This document shows, one piece after another, positions 31,310 to 42,988 of a DNA stretch of 64,000 nt. Under the pieces are notes generated by a model that saw nothing but the letters and a program-made list of their open reading frames with translations, did not search any database and was not told where the DNA came from. The DNA is from Zea mays (Eukaryota > Streptophyta > Magnoliopsida > Poales > Poaceae). The position numbers and the translations under genes were made by a program. Every line of letters starts with the position of its first letter. The stretch's first letter is position 1. The DNA is taken from the NCBI RefSeq assembly GCF_902167145.1, contig NC_050098.1, forward strand, positions 112,072,207-112,136,206, read 5' to 3'.

Positions 31310-33688
31310 ATTCTGCGGCGCCTTGGAAGTCAGCGCGCACAATTATGATTCCATGTGGTCCTGGCATCTTCAATATCATGTACATATAATGTGGAATGGC
31401 CATGAACTTTTCCAATCCTAGCCTGCCGATGATGGCGTTGTACCCGCAGTCGAAGTTCGCCACCTCGAACCTCAGGAACTCGGTTCTGTAGTTTTCTGGG
31501 GTCCCGAAGGTGACCGACATGTGGATGTGTCCCAGTGGATATTCTCCTTCAGTCGGCACGATGCCGAAGAAAGGAGTGTCCGACTCATGGAGCTCTTTGA
31601 GGGGAACTCCCAAGCCTTGAAGCGTCCGGGGGAAGGTAACGTTGATGCTGCTTCCCCCGTCCACTAATACCTTCTTTACCCTGCTCTCTCGGATCACCGG
31701 ATCGACGAGGAGCGGGTACTTGCCTGGGTGGTCGAAGTTGAGCCACTGATCTGCCCGGGTGAAGGTGATCGGATGTTCGGACCATCGATATGGGGCGGGA
31801 GGACCAGTGGTCGCCACCAGTATCTGACGGTTGTTGAGCTTTTGTTGCCTCTTGCTTTTTTGCGACCCATGTCCGCCGAAGATGACGTTGACTTCTCCGT
31901 CGATGCGTGGGAAGGCTCTGCCTCCTCCCCCCTCCTACTGTTGGGGTAGTCGAGGTTCTCCAGGTCCTCCTCGTGGCGGGGGAGGCGGCAGAGGTTGGAA
32001 GGGACGACCGTTCCCCACAGAGTGCTTGAAGTCTCTGCAGTTCCGAAGGGTGTGGCACATGTCCTTGTGGTACGGGCACTGGGTGTCGAGGATGTCGTCT
32101 AGCGTGCGTTCGCCTCCGTGAGGTCCTCCTCGAGCGCGAGAGGCGGGTGGTCCGGTGGCGTGGACTTCTTCACGAGGCCTCTTTTCCCAACGTTTGTCGG
32201 GTTGCTGATTCGTGTTGCGTCACGGTGCCGCCGACGCAGGTTTTGTTCCTACGATGAGGTCTTGAGCTCATTCGTCGGTGGTGATGTAGAGGTCGGCTTC
32301 CCGGAATAGTTGCTCGGAGGCGGTCGGCGCTTTCTGCAGTATGGCACGAATGAAGGCCGAGTCATTAGATCCCCGGTAGAAGTCTTCGATCACTGCTGCT
32401 TCTGCAACCTCGAGGATACGATTCCTCATGGTCTGAAATCTTTTGAGGTATGATCGAAGAGTCTCATCCCCTCAACGCTTGATGGATTTGAGGTCCCATG
32501 GCTGCGTCGGTTTGTCGGAGAGAGAGTGGAAATTGGCGGTGAAGCGCCGACTGAAATCGCTCCAGTCATCGATGCAGTGTCGGGGTAGGTGTCGCAGCCA
32601 CTGCAGTGCATCTTGCCTGAGAACGATAGGCAAGTATGCGGTCATTACGTCTTCGGTTGCCCCAGCGGCTCGGGCGGCGGTGGTGTAGACAGCCAGCCAG
32701 CCTCCCGGATCCTGCTTAGGCTCGTACTTATCGACGCTGGAGACTTTGAAGTTTGGGGGCCATTGAATGGCCCTAAGACGCGGAGTGAGTGCCGATACTC
32801 CACATGTGTCCTCCTGTCGTCGATGATTACGCCTGTCCCCGGGGGGGAGTTGTTGTCGTGGTTCCTCGACCGTCCCCGGGTCGTGCCGCCAGTCGAAGCC
32901 GTTGCCGACTCAGTTCTGGTGGCCTGACTCCGCACAGGGAAGCCGTGGTCCCGGTCATATTCTTCCTGGCGCTGGATCTCGTTTTCATGCCATCATTCGC
33001 GTGAGGCATTGATGGAGCTCCGTGCGTCTCGTCGACTGCTGATGGCGTGTCGTAGGTCGCTCGGCGGATGAGCGAGAGGTAGAAGGTGGTTGGCCGCCCG
33101 AGTGAACAACCGTCGATAGCCCTCGACGTCTGGAGTCCGTGGGAGGCCATCAGCTATCCGAGCCAATACTCCACCAACTTCGCTCGGTGTATTCATGGCT
33201 CAGGCGAAGTCAGGGTTCAGGTTGCGTCCAAAACATGGATTTTCTCGACGTTGCCTTGCCTCCTGCTCGGCCTGCTCTTGAGCTTGCCGACGGTCACGTC
33301 GCCGAGAATTCCTCTTTTCCCTGAAGACCCGTTCTTTTGGAGTTTCTCCTATCTCTGAGACCTCGTCTCGCGATACGGGCTGCGCTGGGTCCCGCTCTCC
33401 GGCCTCGTGATGTCGTCGAATATTTCGGCGTCGATTCCTTCGTCGGCGGGATTCCTGCTGAGGAGGTTCTTCCCCGAGCACAGTGGGTTCATCGTCGGAG
33501 ATGGGGGGCGACTCCACTCTCCCGATGAAGAGGACGTCGGGGTAGAATGGAACTGCCGCTGTGACAAGCTTCTTTCCGTCCTCCTTTGAGGACGGAGGCA
33601 CTGAAAGAGCAGATTGACAATCCTTTGCCTTGTTTACTTCCTTTTTCCCTGTGGTCCGTGTCCATTTTTTCGTCAGAGAGGTGGACAA
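31310..33688 (-). pseudogene. gag-protease remnant of H
   Basis: Gag is readable in pieces with frame breaks. 33688-33200 has an Arg-rich RRRRNRRRNIRR stretch. 33196-32990 and 32935-32645 follow. The capsid-like part around 32640-32300 reads in broken frames. The protease part (31817-31310) is cleanly open: VLVDGGSSINVTF carries the retropepsin DGGSS variant of the DTG motif, and YNAIIGRLGLEKFMAIPHY is its downstream flap-side motif. It is cut just after GAAEC. This pattern is typical of grass Tat-lineage elements such as Huck/RIRE2-like ones (family knowledge). Confidence 0.8.
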
Positions 33689-33960
33689 CAGAGTTCTCTG
33701 GGTGGATGGACCCTCGGCTCCTAGCTTGCTGAAGGTGGTCCTTGCTCGGAGCGCTGGAGGTTGCGCTTTTCCTGCTTCGCTTCGATTTTCCCGGAAATTT
33801 TTAAGGAAGACTTTCTCTCCGGTGGATCCGCGATGCGATGCAGAGTTCCTTCCTCATCTGCTACGGACGAAATGGTTCCGAAACAGAACATGGACCCGGG
33901 GCGGAGGACAATCTTGTGCTGGAAAGTGACGGCCATTGAGCTAGCTTGGATCAGTGACAC

Positions 33961-33980
33961 ACCCCCTACCTGGCGCGCCA
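33961..33980 (-). other. primer-binding site of H
   Basis: Minus-strand TGGCGCGCCAGGTAGGGGGT lies two bases from the LTR end. TGGCGCGCCAGGTAGGGG is the usual site in grass Tat-lineage elements (from memory). Confidence 0.65.
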
Positions 33981-33982
33981 GC

Positions 33983-34589
33983 TGTCGGTGTTTCGGGTCC
34001 GACCGCGCACCTGGGGTTGCCCCTCGAGGTGCTTTTTGGAGTAGGATGGTGTTACTGACTGTAGCTCGATGGTTCGTGCTAATGCACGAGAGGCAGTGGA
34101 CAGTTTAGTACAGGTTCGGGCCGCTTTGAGATGCGTAACACCCTACGTCCTGGCGTGAGTACTTTGTGTGGTAGGTTACAAGGAGGCTCTCTAGTGTCGA
34201 AAACGTAGAGAACCAGGTGGATGGCTAAGTGGTGAGGTGCTTTTGAGGGGGTTCCCCTAGGCCTTATATACTCGACCGGGGGGCGTTAAATGCGGATATG
34301 ATAACAACGCGTGCCTAAGTAATAGTGAACTGACTGAGTCTATCTTCCTACAATCCAGCCGACCTATCCCCGCTCTGTTATAATGCATAAGGCCCCTGCG
34401 CGGGAAGGTCGGGTCTCTGTTGCGGTCATGATTCAAACTCGTCGAGCCGTCTGGGTTTGCGTCGATCTGCTTCTTTAGACGTTCCTCCCCAGGCCCACTA
34501 AGGAACGACCTTGCGAATTATTGGGCCCACGGGCCTTTTGTGAGGTCTTTTACCCTTCCGGTGGACCCGGGGGATATCTGTCCCCCACA
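33983..34589 (-). repeat. 5' LTR of H
   Basis: 607 bp, on the minus strand TGTGGGGG...ACCGACA. A minus-strand TATATAAGG lies near 34263-34270. The outer boundary is set where sequence homologous to Zeon-like antisense genes resumes at 34590. Confidence 0.75.
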
Positions 34590-36835
34590 GAGCTGGTCCG
34601 GCTGAAGTATACCTTCAGATATGGGGATAAGTTCGATGAACCAAACGATGACTGGTTAAAATGCATCGAAGTGACAAGTGATGAACTACTTGGATCATAT
34701 TCCAAGGCAGAAGATAATGCATTTACACAGCCTTCGGAAGTCGAGGAAAAAAGAGATTGAACAGAGTTTTTGACGCTATTGGCTTCGTCTATCCCGACTA
34801 CCGTTACCCACTGCGGGGGCAAGGGAAGAAAAGGAAAGCTACTATTGTGGCCGCCTCGGCCGATCTGTGCCGAAGGCTATGAGCAAAAAAATGAAGGTAC
34901 TTACCCACCGGCCACGTTATATTGAACCAGCCGTGGTGCCTGAGTTTGGCGGGGAGGCTTCTTCAGCTGTTGAACCAAGAGAACCCGTTCCTCCCACACA
35001 GAAGACTGAAGAGCTAGTTATAATGCCGAAGGTACCCTCAGCCGAGCTAGCTGAGTTGAAGACTGATAAAGATAAAGCTGAAAAGCCAAATATTGAAGAA
35101 ACAACAGCGATGGAAATCTTAAGCACTTCATCAGAAGTAACAGTGCCGAGGGCACAAAAAAGTTCTGCCGCAACTCCCAAGAGGAGAAGGATGGCAAATG
35201 TATTAAATGTGTTAGAAACAGTGAAGACTTTGAGCTCTACTCCTTCGAGAAAAATTGCCGAGGCTTCAAAAGCGCAAACCGATGCTGAAATAAAGCCGGC
35301 CGAAATTGAAGCTGCAGTAATCCAAGCTGGTACCGAAGCTGGGCCTTCAGAGCCCGCTGAGAAAAAACCTTTGGAAATTGAAGAAAGGGCAACAGAAGAA
35401 AAGGACACAGAGCAAATTTTGCCTAAAAAGGTTGCCACTCCTGCTCCCGAACCTTTAAAAGAGAGCATTGATTACATCATCCGCCATGCTTCGGGAAAGA
35501 TACTTTCTAAGGAAGAAGAATGAGAAGCTCAACATTATGCCCAAAAACTGAAATACCCGAAGGGGGCGTTAGTGTTTAATGGCAGCGGGGAGGAAGATTT
35601 TGTGTATTGTCTCCCAGATAACAAAGAGGTATCCGTCAGCCGGGAGATAGGAAGAAGCTTCGGATTTCCGAAGCTAGAAGATGGCCTCTCAATACTATCA
35701 AAGGATGACTTGGCTGACAGCTTAGCCTATAATAGCATAAAGGTATAAAAGTCAATTTTATATTTGAAAATGAATTTCTTCATTTGTTTATACTTAATGT
35801 TGTACTCCTCTTGCAGGGCTTGATCCTTAGCAATGCCCTCAGAGCACAGAAAAACATTGAAGATGAAGGGTGTACAATGGCTCTGAACAACCTTTGTTCA
35901 GAGGTGATTGAACTAAGGAATGAAGGCCTTGAAAAGGACAAAATATTAATTTCATTGGTAAAAAAGTAAAAGAAGACGAAGCTAATTCCAAAGCTCAAGC
36001 TGAGGTCCAAAGGAATGAGATCGAAGACCTTCGGAAACAATTGGCCGAAACCAAGGAAAAATGCGCTCTCGCCGAAGCTAACCGAGACGCCAGCGAATAT
36101 TGGAAAAACTATTTAGAAAAAATAGTTGAAGAACTTCGTGCATCCAAGGAAAGATGTTTTGAAAAATCTCTGGACTGCGTGAAGAAGATAAAAACTAGCT
36201 TCGCCAACGTGGGCGCCTATACAAACGAAGATAACTTCATACGAGGCGACCCTAAGGGTGTCATTGAGTGGATCAGCGGAGAAGCTGAGGCTTTTGAGGA
36301 AATTTTAAGTGATCGTGGGGACGTCTGCGCGTTCTCTGGTGCGAGAGGACTTTCAGCCGTCTTGGAGAAGGTGGGTTGCAGTCATGTTATAACCTTGGTC
36401 CACGCCAAAGCTGCCTTCTCCATGGATGACACGAAGGACCCCTCGGCCGAAGCAAGTTTAATAGGCGGAAAATTTTTCACTGATATCTGGGAAAATGGCA
36501 GCCGACAAATGGCTCACGAAATAATGAAGAAAAGCGAAAAACATATTCATGATGCTCGTGAAGCAGCGAAAGAAGCCGAGAAAGCTGCAGAACTCGAGAG
36601 ACAGATAGGTATCGTTTAACTGCTTTTAGCTTCATCTTTTGTTTTCGTGGCTTCGAACTGATTGATTTTTTCTATCGTAGCTGAATTACCTCTTCCACTG
36701 GAGCCGTTCTACCCGCTGGCCAACCCGGAGATGAAGAAAGCAATAGAAATTATCAACATAGCCGAATCTATCGTTGACGAAGTTGTCAACAAATTGCTTA
36801 ACGAAGCTACGGAGAAGGTTCTGAAGGAAGAGTAG
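34590..36835 (+). pseudogene. antisense gene of D, 3' part (end of exon 1, exons 2 and 3)
   Basis: Resumes at about residue 314 (LVRLKYTFRYGDKF). Exon 1 runs to 35742, intron 1 35743-35816 (GTATAA...CTTGCAG), exon 2 35817-36608, intron 2 36609-36680 (GTATCG...ATCGTAG), exon 3 36681-36835 ending TAG. Splice positions match Z1 exactly in alignment. Damage: one or more frameshifts near 34750-34870, a TGA at 35521-35523, and an extra A in a run near 35965 that shifts frame. Exon 3 (PLPLEPFYPLANPEMKKAIE...) is the 155-nt type shared with E0. The intron sequences retain splice sites although the gene is dead. Confidence 0.82.
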
Positions 36836-37972
36836 TAGTAGTTATTGTAAAAACGTTCTTAGGTGATTAATGTAATATTTATTGAACTAAGTCTGTAATA
36901 TTTGATGTGTATAGTTTTGAATCTAATATGTAAACTATTTTTGCAATTTACTTCTTTGCGATGCATGAAACTTTTATATACATACCGTTTTTGAGCCTTC
37001 GGCGAAAAAAACACCTTCCCTTCTTTTCATGCATCGTAAAGAAGAATATTTATGCTTCGTGAGAATATCCATACTTCGTAAAGAACAACCAAGCTTCATA
37101 AAATCATCAATACTTCGTAAGCGATAAATCTCTTCTTCCACATCAGAGCTAATGAAGCTATAATTCTCAGCTTACTTTGTGCCTTAGCACCTTTGCATAA
37201 AGCCTTCTCTGAAGATCGACTTCGTTTTCAATTCGTGTCATTGGTGTGATATGATGTATGATGTGATGCTATGCGAAATGATGCGATGATATGATGCAAA
37301 GAATGATGCTAATGCCAAAGACACACACACACGCTGAAACACAATCTTTACGTCCCCTTAGGAACGATCAAAATCTCTTTGCCGCTTATTTTTTGGCTTC
37401 ACCGCTTATTTTTTGGTGTAAGTTCTGCATCCCCTTTGGAACGTCTTTTGAACTTCTTAGCCTTCTATTTCGGCGGTATCTTTCGCGTTGACTTTTCGCG
37501 CTTCGCCTTATATTTCGGCGATATTTGGCTCTGCATTCCCTTTGGAATGACTTTTGAGCAGAAAACTTACACTGCGCTCCCTTAGGAACGAGTTTTCGTA
37601 GCTTCGGTAAACTTACACTGCGCTCCTTAGGAACAACTTTTTTTAGCTTCGGTGAAACTTGCAATATGATTTTTAGCTCTGCATTCCCTTAGGAACGACT
37701 TTTGAGCTTCAGCAATTTTTGAGCTTCGTAAGTCTGTGAAGAAGATATATTTCATTCTGACAGGAGCGAAGCTATTACAAGAAATTAAAACTAGGTTTAC
37801 ATTGATTGTTCCTTATTAAAAACAAAATGACAATGAACGTAAAAATGTTTCAAGGGTAGGATATCTCTCAATAGATGTGCTTTGATTCTAGCATAGTACT
37901 GTTGACTGTGTGAGCTTTGGATTCCTCCTTGAATTCCCGTTGCTGTTGAGAGTGCTGGTGCCCTTCTGGCTG
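36836..37972. repeat. non-coding region of D with inverted copies of the family's short repeats
   Basis: Between the convergent ends of D's antisense gene and gag. 37330-37740 carries repeats of the GAACGACTTTTGAGC / CTTAGGAACG and TTCGGCGATATT type seen in Z1 and Z2. No gene is seen. Confidence 0.65.
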
Positions 37973-38755
37973 CTAGCTTCGGGAATAGGTCGGTTGTAGT
38001 GGTGGCGGAGGCGGGAGTTGTGGCCAGGAAGCCTGTGAATGGCTAGCCGAAGCGACAGAAGCTGCATGATGATTGTTCACATACTTTGGTATGTAAGGAG
38101 AGTGACACGAAGCAGTGTGTAAGACCTGCTTCGACTGGTTCTGCAAGGCTTCATCTTCTGCTATTTCCTTTTGTTTCTGAATGGTGACATGGCACATTCT
38201 TGTAGTATGGCCCTTGTCCTCACCATAGAATAAGCAGTAAATCTTTCTAGGTTGATCCCCAAACCTTCCTCCAAAGCCCCTGGCGCCTCTGCCCCTTGGA
38301 GCTGGTGGCCTGAAGGAGCTTTGCTGTTGCCCCAAAGATTGTGAGGTATATTGTGACCTCTGAGACTGACTTCCTTTGTCATCACTTTGAGTGGAGTTAT
38401 GGATTGACCTGACGTGCCTCGGATGGACTCTTCCTCTGAAGCCCCTGGTCATTTCGGAGAATCTGTAAGCTTCCTCCCTTCTTTGGCGGAAGTCGTTGTC
38501 AGCTCGGATATACTCATCCATCTTCTGAAGCAGTTTCTCCAGAGTTTGCAAGGGCTTCCTTGTGAAGTACTGAGCCGTAGGTCCTGGACGAAGGCCCTTA
38601 ATCATGGCCTTAATGAAAATCTCATTGGGCATTGTAGGTGCTTGTGCCCTTAGTCGCAAGAACCTTCGTACATATGACTGAAGGTATTCTTCGTGGTCTT
38701 GCATACATTGGAACAAAGCCTGAGCTGTGACCGGCTTCATTTGAAAGCCTTGGAA
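37973..38755 (-). pseudogene. gag: gag of D, C-terminal part
   Basis: Collinear with Z1 gag from residue ~214 (SFQGFQMKPVTAQALFQ) to the tail. The zinc knuckle has lost its second cysteine (CLFY instead of CLFC). A shortened Pro-rich tail ends near 37973. The N-terminal part lies at 62909-63543 on the far side of solo LTR S. Confidence 0.85.
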
Positions 38756-39049
38756 GCTGGTGTCGGCGTTTTGGACCCGGGGGACCCTCAACCGAGCCGA
38801 CCAGTGAATTTATCGCTGCGTGCCCCTGCCCAGATGGGTTGGCGCAAGATGGAACACAAGGGGGGAATGTGGCTTGTGTTATCTCGCACCTGGGGTGCTC
38901 GTAGTAGGGGTTACAAGAGTCGCTAGAGAGAGAGCATGTTCGTTTGCTCGTTCCCCCGCGCGACCTCTCCCGCAGAAAGGCCCTGGACATCCCTATTATA
39001 GATGCAAGGAGAGGGTCCAGATGTACAATGGGGGTGTAGCTATGCGCTA

Positions 39050-39212
39050 ACGTGTCTGACAGAGGAGTGCCTGAGCCCTATGTACATGCCAACGTGGCTG
39101 TCGGAGAAGTGCTTGAGCCCTGTGTACGCGATAACGTGGCCGTCGGAGAAGTACTTGAGCCCTGTGTACGCGATAACGTGGTCGTCGGAGAAGTGCCTGA
39201 GCCCTGTAGAAG
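39050..39212. repeat. 42-bp minisatellite in S
   Basis: GAGCCCTGTGTACGCGATAA-type units start at 39073, 39115, 39157 and 39199, an exact 42-base period with few differences between the central units. Confidence 0.85.
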
Positions 39213-42200
39213 CACAGCTGGCGGTGCGGCTGGGAGCCTGCTGACGTCTCCTTTGCTTCCGTAGGGGGCTGAGAACCACCGACGTCATGGACGCACGCGG
39301 GGAACCATCATTACCTGTTACCGGGGCGAGCCAGATGGGACGCCAGTCTTGTTCCCTCGTAGCCTGAGCTAGCTAGGGGTAGGGTAATGATGTTTCCCCT
39401 GCGGCACGGTCGGTCCGAGCCCAAGGTCGGGCGAGGCGGAGACTTCTCCTGAGGCCAAGGCCGGGGTCGGGCGAGGACGCGATTCCTCCCGAGGCCGAGG
39501 CTGAGGCCGAGCCCTAGGGTCGGGCGAGGAGGAGACCTCCTTCCGAGGCCGAGGCCTAAGGTCGGGCGAGGCGGAGCTTCCTGTTGCGCCCGAGGCTGAA
39601 CTCGTCTGTTGTCAGTCTCACCCCGTTGGGTGGCACAGCAGTCGGAGCGGGGCGAGCGGCGTTGTTTTCCTGTCAGGTCGGTCAGTGAAAGGGCAAAGTG
39701 ACTGCGGTCACTTCGACCTTGCTGACTGAGGCACGCGTGTCAGGATAAGGTGTCAGGCGATCCCCGCATTAAATGTGCATGCGATATGGTCGGTTGGTGA
39801 GGCAATTTGGCCAAGGTTGCTTCACAACGAAGCCTGCCCGAGCTGGGCTTTGGGCGAGTCGAGGGTGCGCCCACTGTGGCGGAACCGCCCGAATTATTCC
39901 AGCTTAAGTGCCCAAGTCGCACCCTTAAGGGGAGCAACACACTTAAACAGGAATAACCCGTCAGTCCCTCGGATCTAGTCCGATAAAGCCACTTACCAGG
40001 ATCGAATACCACTAGCTCACACGAAGGTGAGACACTGAGAAATACAATAAAACATAATACCACAAATTTAATAAGTATCATTAGTGATCACATTATCGGA
40101 GTTTCAGAAATAATAATCATAAATTTTAATGCAGCGGAAATAACTAACGGAGAAAACCGAGTAACATGGCGAAGCCTGGCCACGCTACTCCTCCTGGTCC
40201 TCTCCTGCGGAAGCAATAACCCACCTGACCGTCTATCCCGGTGGCAGGGATGGAGGCCAAGTCACACCATCAACCAAGTCAAGGAGGTACCTGCAAAAAT
40301 TATGCCACAAGCAAGGCTGAGTATACTAATACTCAGCTAGACTTACCGGTGTGAGGAGTCTACTCCTCTACCTCTAGACATGCAGCTGTTTGGATGAGGG
40401 GTTTGGTTTGCCAAAAGCACTAGCTGAGTCTAAAATCAAGTTTTAGCTTTTCAAGTTCTAGAATAATAATTTTAGACTAGATGAGAACCTATCTATTCAT
40501 ACATGGTATCAAACATTATACCAATCAACATCTTTTGCCAGTATCTCATTTCCACTTATTACTCAATGCAGTACAATGGATCAAGCAGTCTCATTAGCTG
40601 CGAGAAGCAGACGATTCGAATCGAGTTTTATCCTTGCAAGGTAAACCTAAACACACGACATGTTAGGGCACTCATTCCCCACACACGTCAACCGTCCCCA
40701 TCGATTCCCCGTTCGCGGCCAGGCCTCACCGCCTTGGCATACCGCTCCACTGACCCCGACTGCCGTCGTGCAGTGGCCGCACTTGTACCCACCATATCTA
40801 GAATGGGAGACCCAGTCTCAGGTCGCATGAGGGATAAAGTCCGCGCCCGGCTTCACTCAGGTACTAGGTTTACCGATTTACCATATTTCTCGGCATGTGC
40901 TTAGTACATTCAAACGCTTGACACAGGTATCCGCACGTTAATCCTTATTCCAATTTCATCTCGTAGACCACGCATCCCCATGGATCCGTGTCCACAGACC
41001 ATCATTATTCTTTTATCAAAGTGGATACACCCAATTCCTGACCTCGCGCGAGTGCTAGAAAAATCACTCGACTTCTACCGAGATCCTGATTTAGCATAGC
41101 AGCTACTCGACCTAGCATACTAGTATCCATCTCAAAAGGAATCCTGAGTTCATGCAACTAGGGTTTCAACCAACTCCTACACGTAAGTGCACGGTACAAG
41201 CCTACAAACATTAAGTGCAGTAAAATAGCATATATAACGGTTATGCATAAAACCGGGGCTTGCCTTTAATTTAACACTTAGATAGTGTTTGTTGGGGGAG
41301 GTGCTCGCTTGGCGAGCATCAACTGGTTAAGTCCATCCTTCCTTGGGTCGTCCACCGACTGCACCTTGTGGTTGGCACCACATCACTTGCACGATCATCC
41401 TCTCTCGGTCCTAAATGAGATGCAAGATGCATATGTATGAATATGATGAAAAATACCACAAGATATACAAAGACATAGTAGCGAACTAACATTAATTTAG
41501 AAGACACCGTAAACCACCACACGTTAGCATTAGTTATCTACACATCATCGGGCATACGTAGTCGCTACCACTGGAAAGATGACGACGCTTACTTTACATA
41601 ACCAATACAAACATGACCACACAAGCATGAGCACAGGTGTTTACCACGTTCACTTTAATCATTCATTGGCTACTTATTATTAAAATAATTAAGTACACCT
41701 AAATTTGCTAGGACTTATATATAGACAAACATAGTTAAAAGGAATAGTTACTTAATCGGGTTGTACAATTGTTCGCAATGCTCTAATGCAAGCATACATC
41801 CAAGGGCACACAAGAAAATGATAGTCTAATCACATTGCTTATTATACTAATCTATTGAGGTTGGTTATTTAGTAGTACTTATTAGCAGCACAATTATTAG
41901 AAATGGTAACATCTCATTAATTTCGTTTCTCGTCCATATAGTGACACTTGCTAAACTGACGTTGATCGAAGCTAATTTCTTACTAGACATCAACCATTTA
42001 ATTTACTACTGCACTAGTTACTTGTATATGTCCAATTATATAATCTACTAAATAGGGATCATGAGATAACACTATCAATCATACTCAAGCAAGACAAGAA
42101 AGTAGAGCAATCAACCACAATCAACAAGATTAGGACAACAGCACAACATTTACTTGTTTCAGTCGTAACTCACAAGATATTCATCTAAAAATAGTGATCA

Positions 42201-42243
42201 AATACTTTTGGAAAGTCTAAGAAGTTCTCTACAACTTTAGTAC

Positions 42244-42913
42244 TGTTGGGGGCCTTCGGCTTACGAAGGTCCTCAAAAATAGGATTTAACAATATTTCTC
42301 GAGTATAATGCGTGAGCAGGTATCTTTGGACTCAAGTTGGTATCACAGCAGGAGAAGACCAGAATAATACGAAGGTTCATACAGCGCCGAAGATGTGAAC
42401 AGGAAAGCTTCGGCATGGTAGCAGAAAATGAAACCGACTTAAAGATGAAAAGGCTATTCAGACCTCGATAGATTACTATAGAATTATTATCAAATGTAAA
42501 GGGCATGAATGTAATTTTGTATGGGCTGCGTCCCACGCCTATAAATAGGTGAACAGTACACCCGTACTGTTCACGCTGATTTTGACATTCGCTTTTGCGT
42601 CACGCTTGTACTTTCATCTCCTTCAAACTGAAGGTACATTTGTAATTCGATGTTATTTCTGTTTCTACATAATGATAATGCAAAAATAAGTCAATAATAA
42701 TATATAATTGTCTATGTTATCCTTCATATTCCTTATGATTCATCCTTCGTCAATGTATAGTGTATTTATGAAGGTTTGCCCCTCATAACCTTCGTCCGAA
42801 AATCATTATATCCTAAGGGAAATAATGCTTCGAAGGACGAAGGACTTTACCGATTAACATTTTCTATGTTGCCTTGTTCTTAACTCATAGCATTTGAGAA
42901 CAAGTCCCCAACA
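42244..42913 (+). repeat. 5' LTR of Z2
   Basis: TGTTGGGG...CCCCAACA. Primer site TGGCGCCCACC at 42915-42925. Confidence 0.93.
42540..42574 (+). promoter_or_regulatory. LTR TATA box and perfect start-site hairpin of Z2
   Basis: TATAAATA at 42540-42547, then GTGAACAGTAC, loop ACCC, GTACTGTTCAC (42549-42574), a perfect 11-bp stem. Confidence 0.65.
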
Positions 42914-42988
42914 TTGGCGCCCACCTCCGGTGAACTCACTTCCACTCTTTGAGTTTTTGAACACCTTCGGCGATCATAAACCTTCGCT

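Larger units (their letters stand above)
31310..34589 (-). mobile_element. H: 5' part of a Tat-type Ty3/gypsy element
   Basis: Minus orientation: LTR (33983-34589), primer site, decayed gag and most of the protease, then cut at 31310. The remaining pol and 3' LTR are missing. Its right end abuts D's antisense gene at 34590, so H was inserted in D. Its left end is fused to C. Confidence 0.8.

Noticed and set aside
31310..34589. H as inserted into C's gag
   Set aside because: Sequence right of H is D's antisense gene, not the rest of C's gag, so H was inserted in D and joined to C by deletion.
39050..39212. CRISPR-like direct repeats in S
   Set aside because: The 42-base units are head-to-tail without unique spacers, a minisatellite in an LTR of a plant genome.
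42239..42243. Z2 target duplication as absent because AGTAC does not equal AGTAT
   Set aside because: The empty site in B's other LTR reads AGTAT, so the left copy carries one later change.
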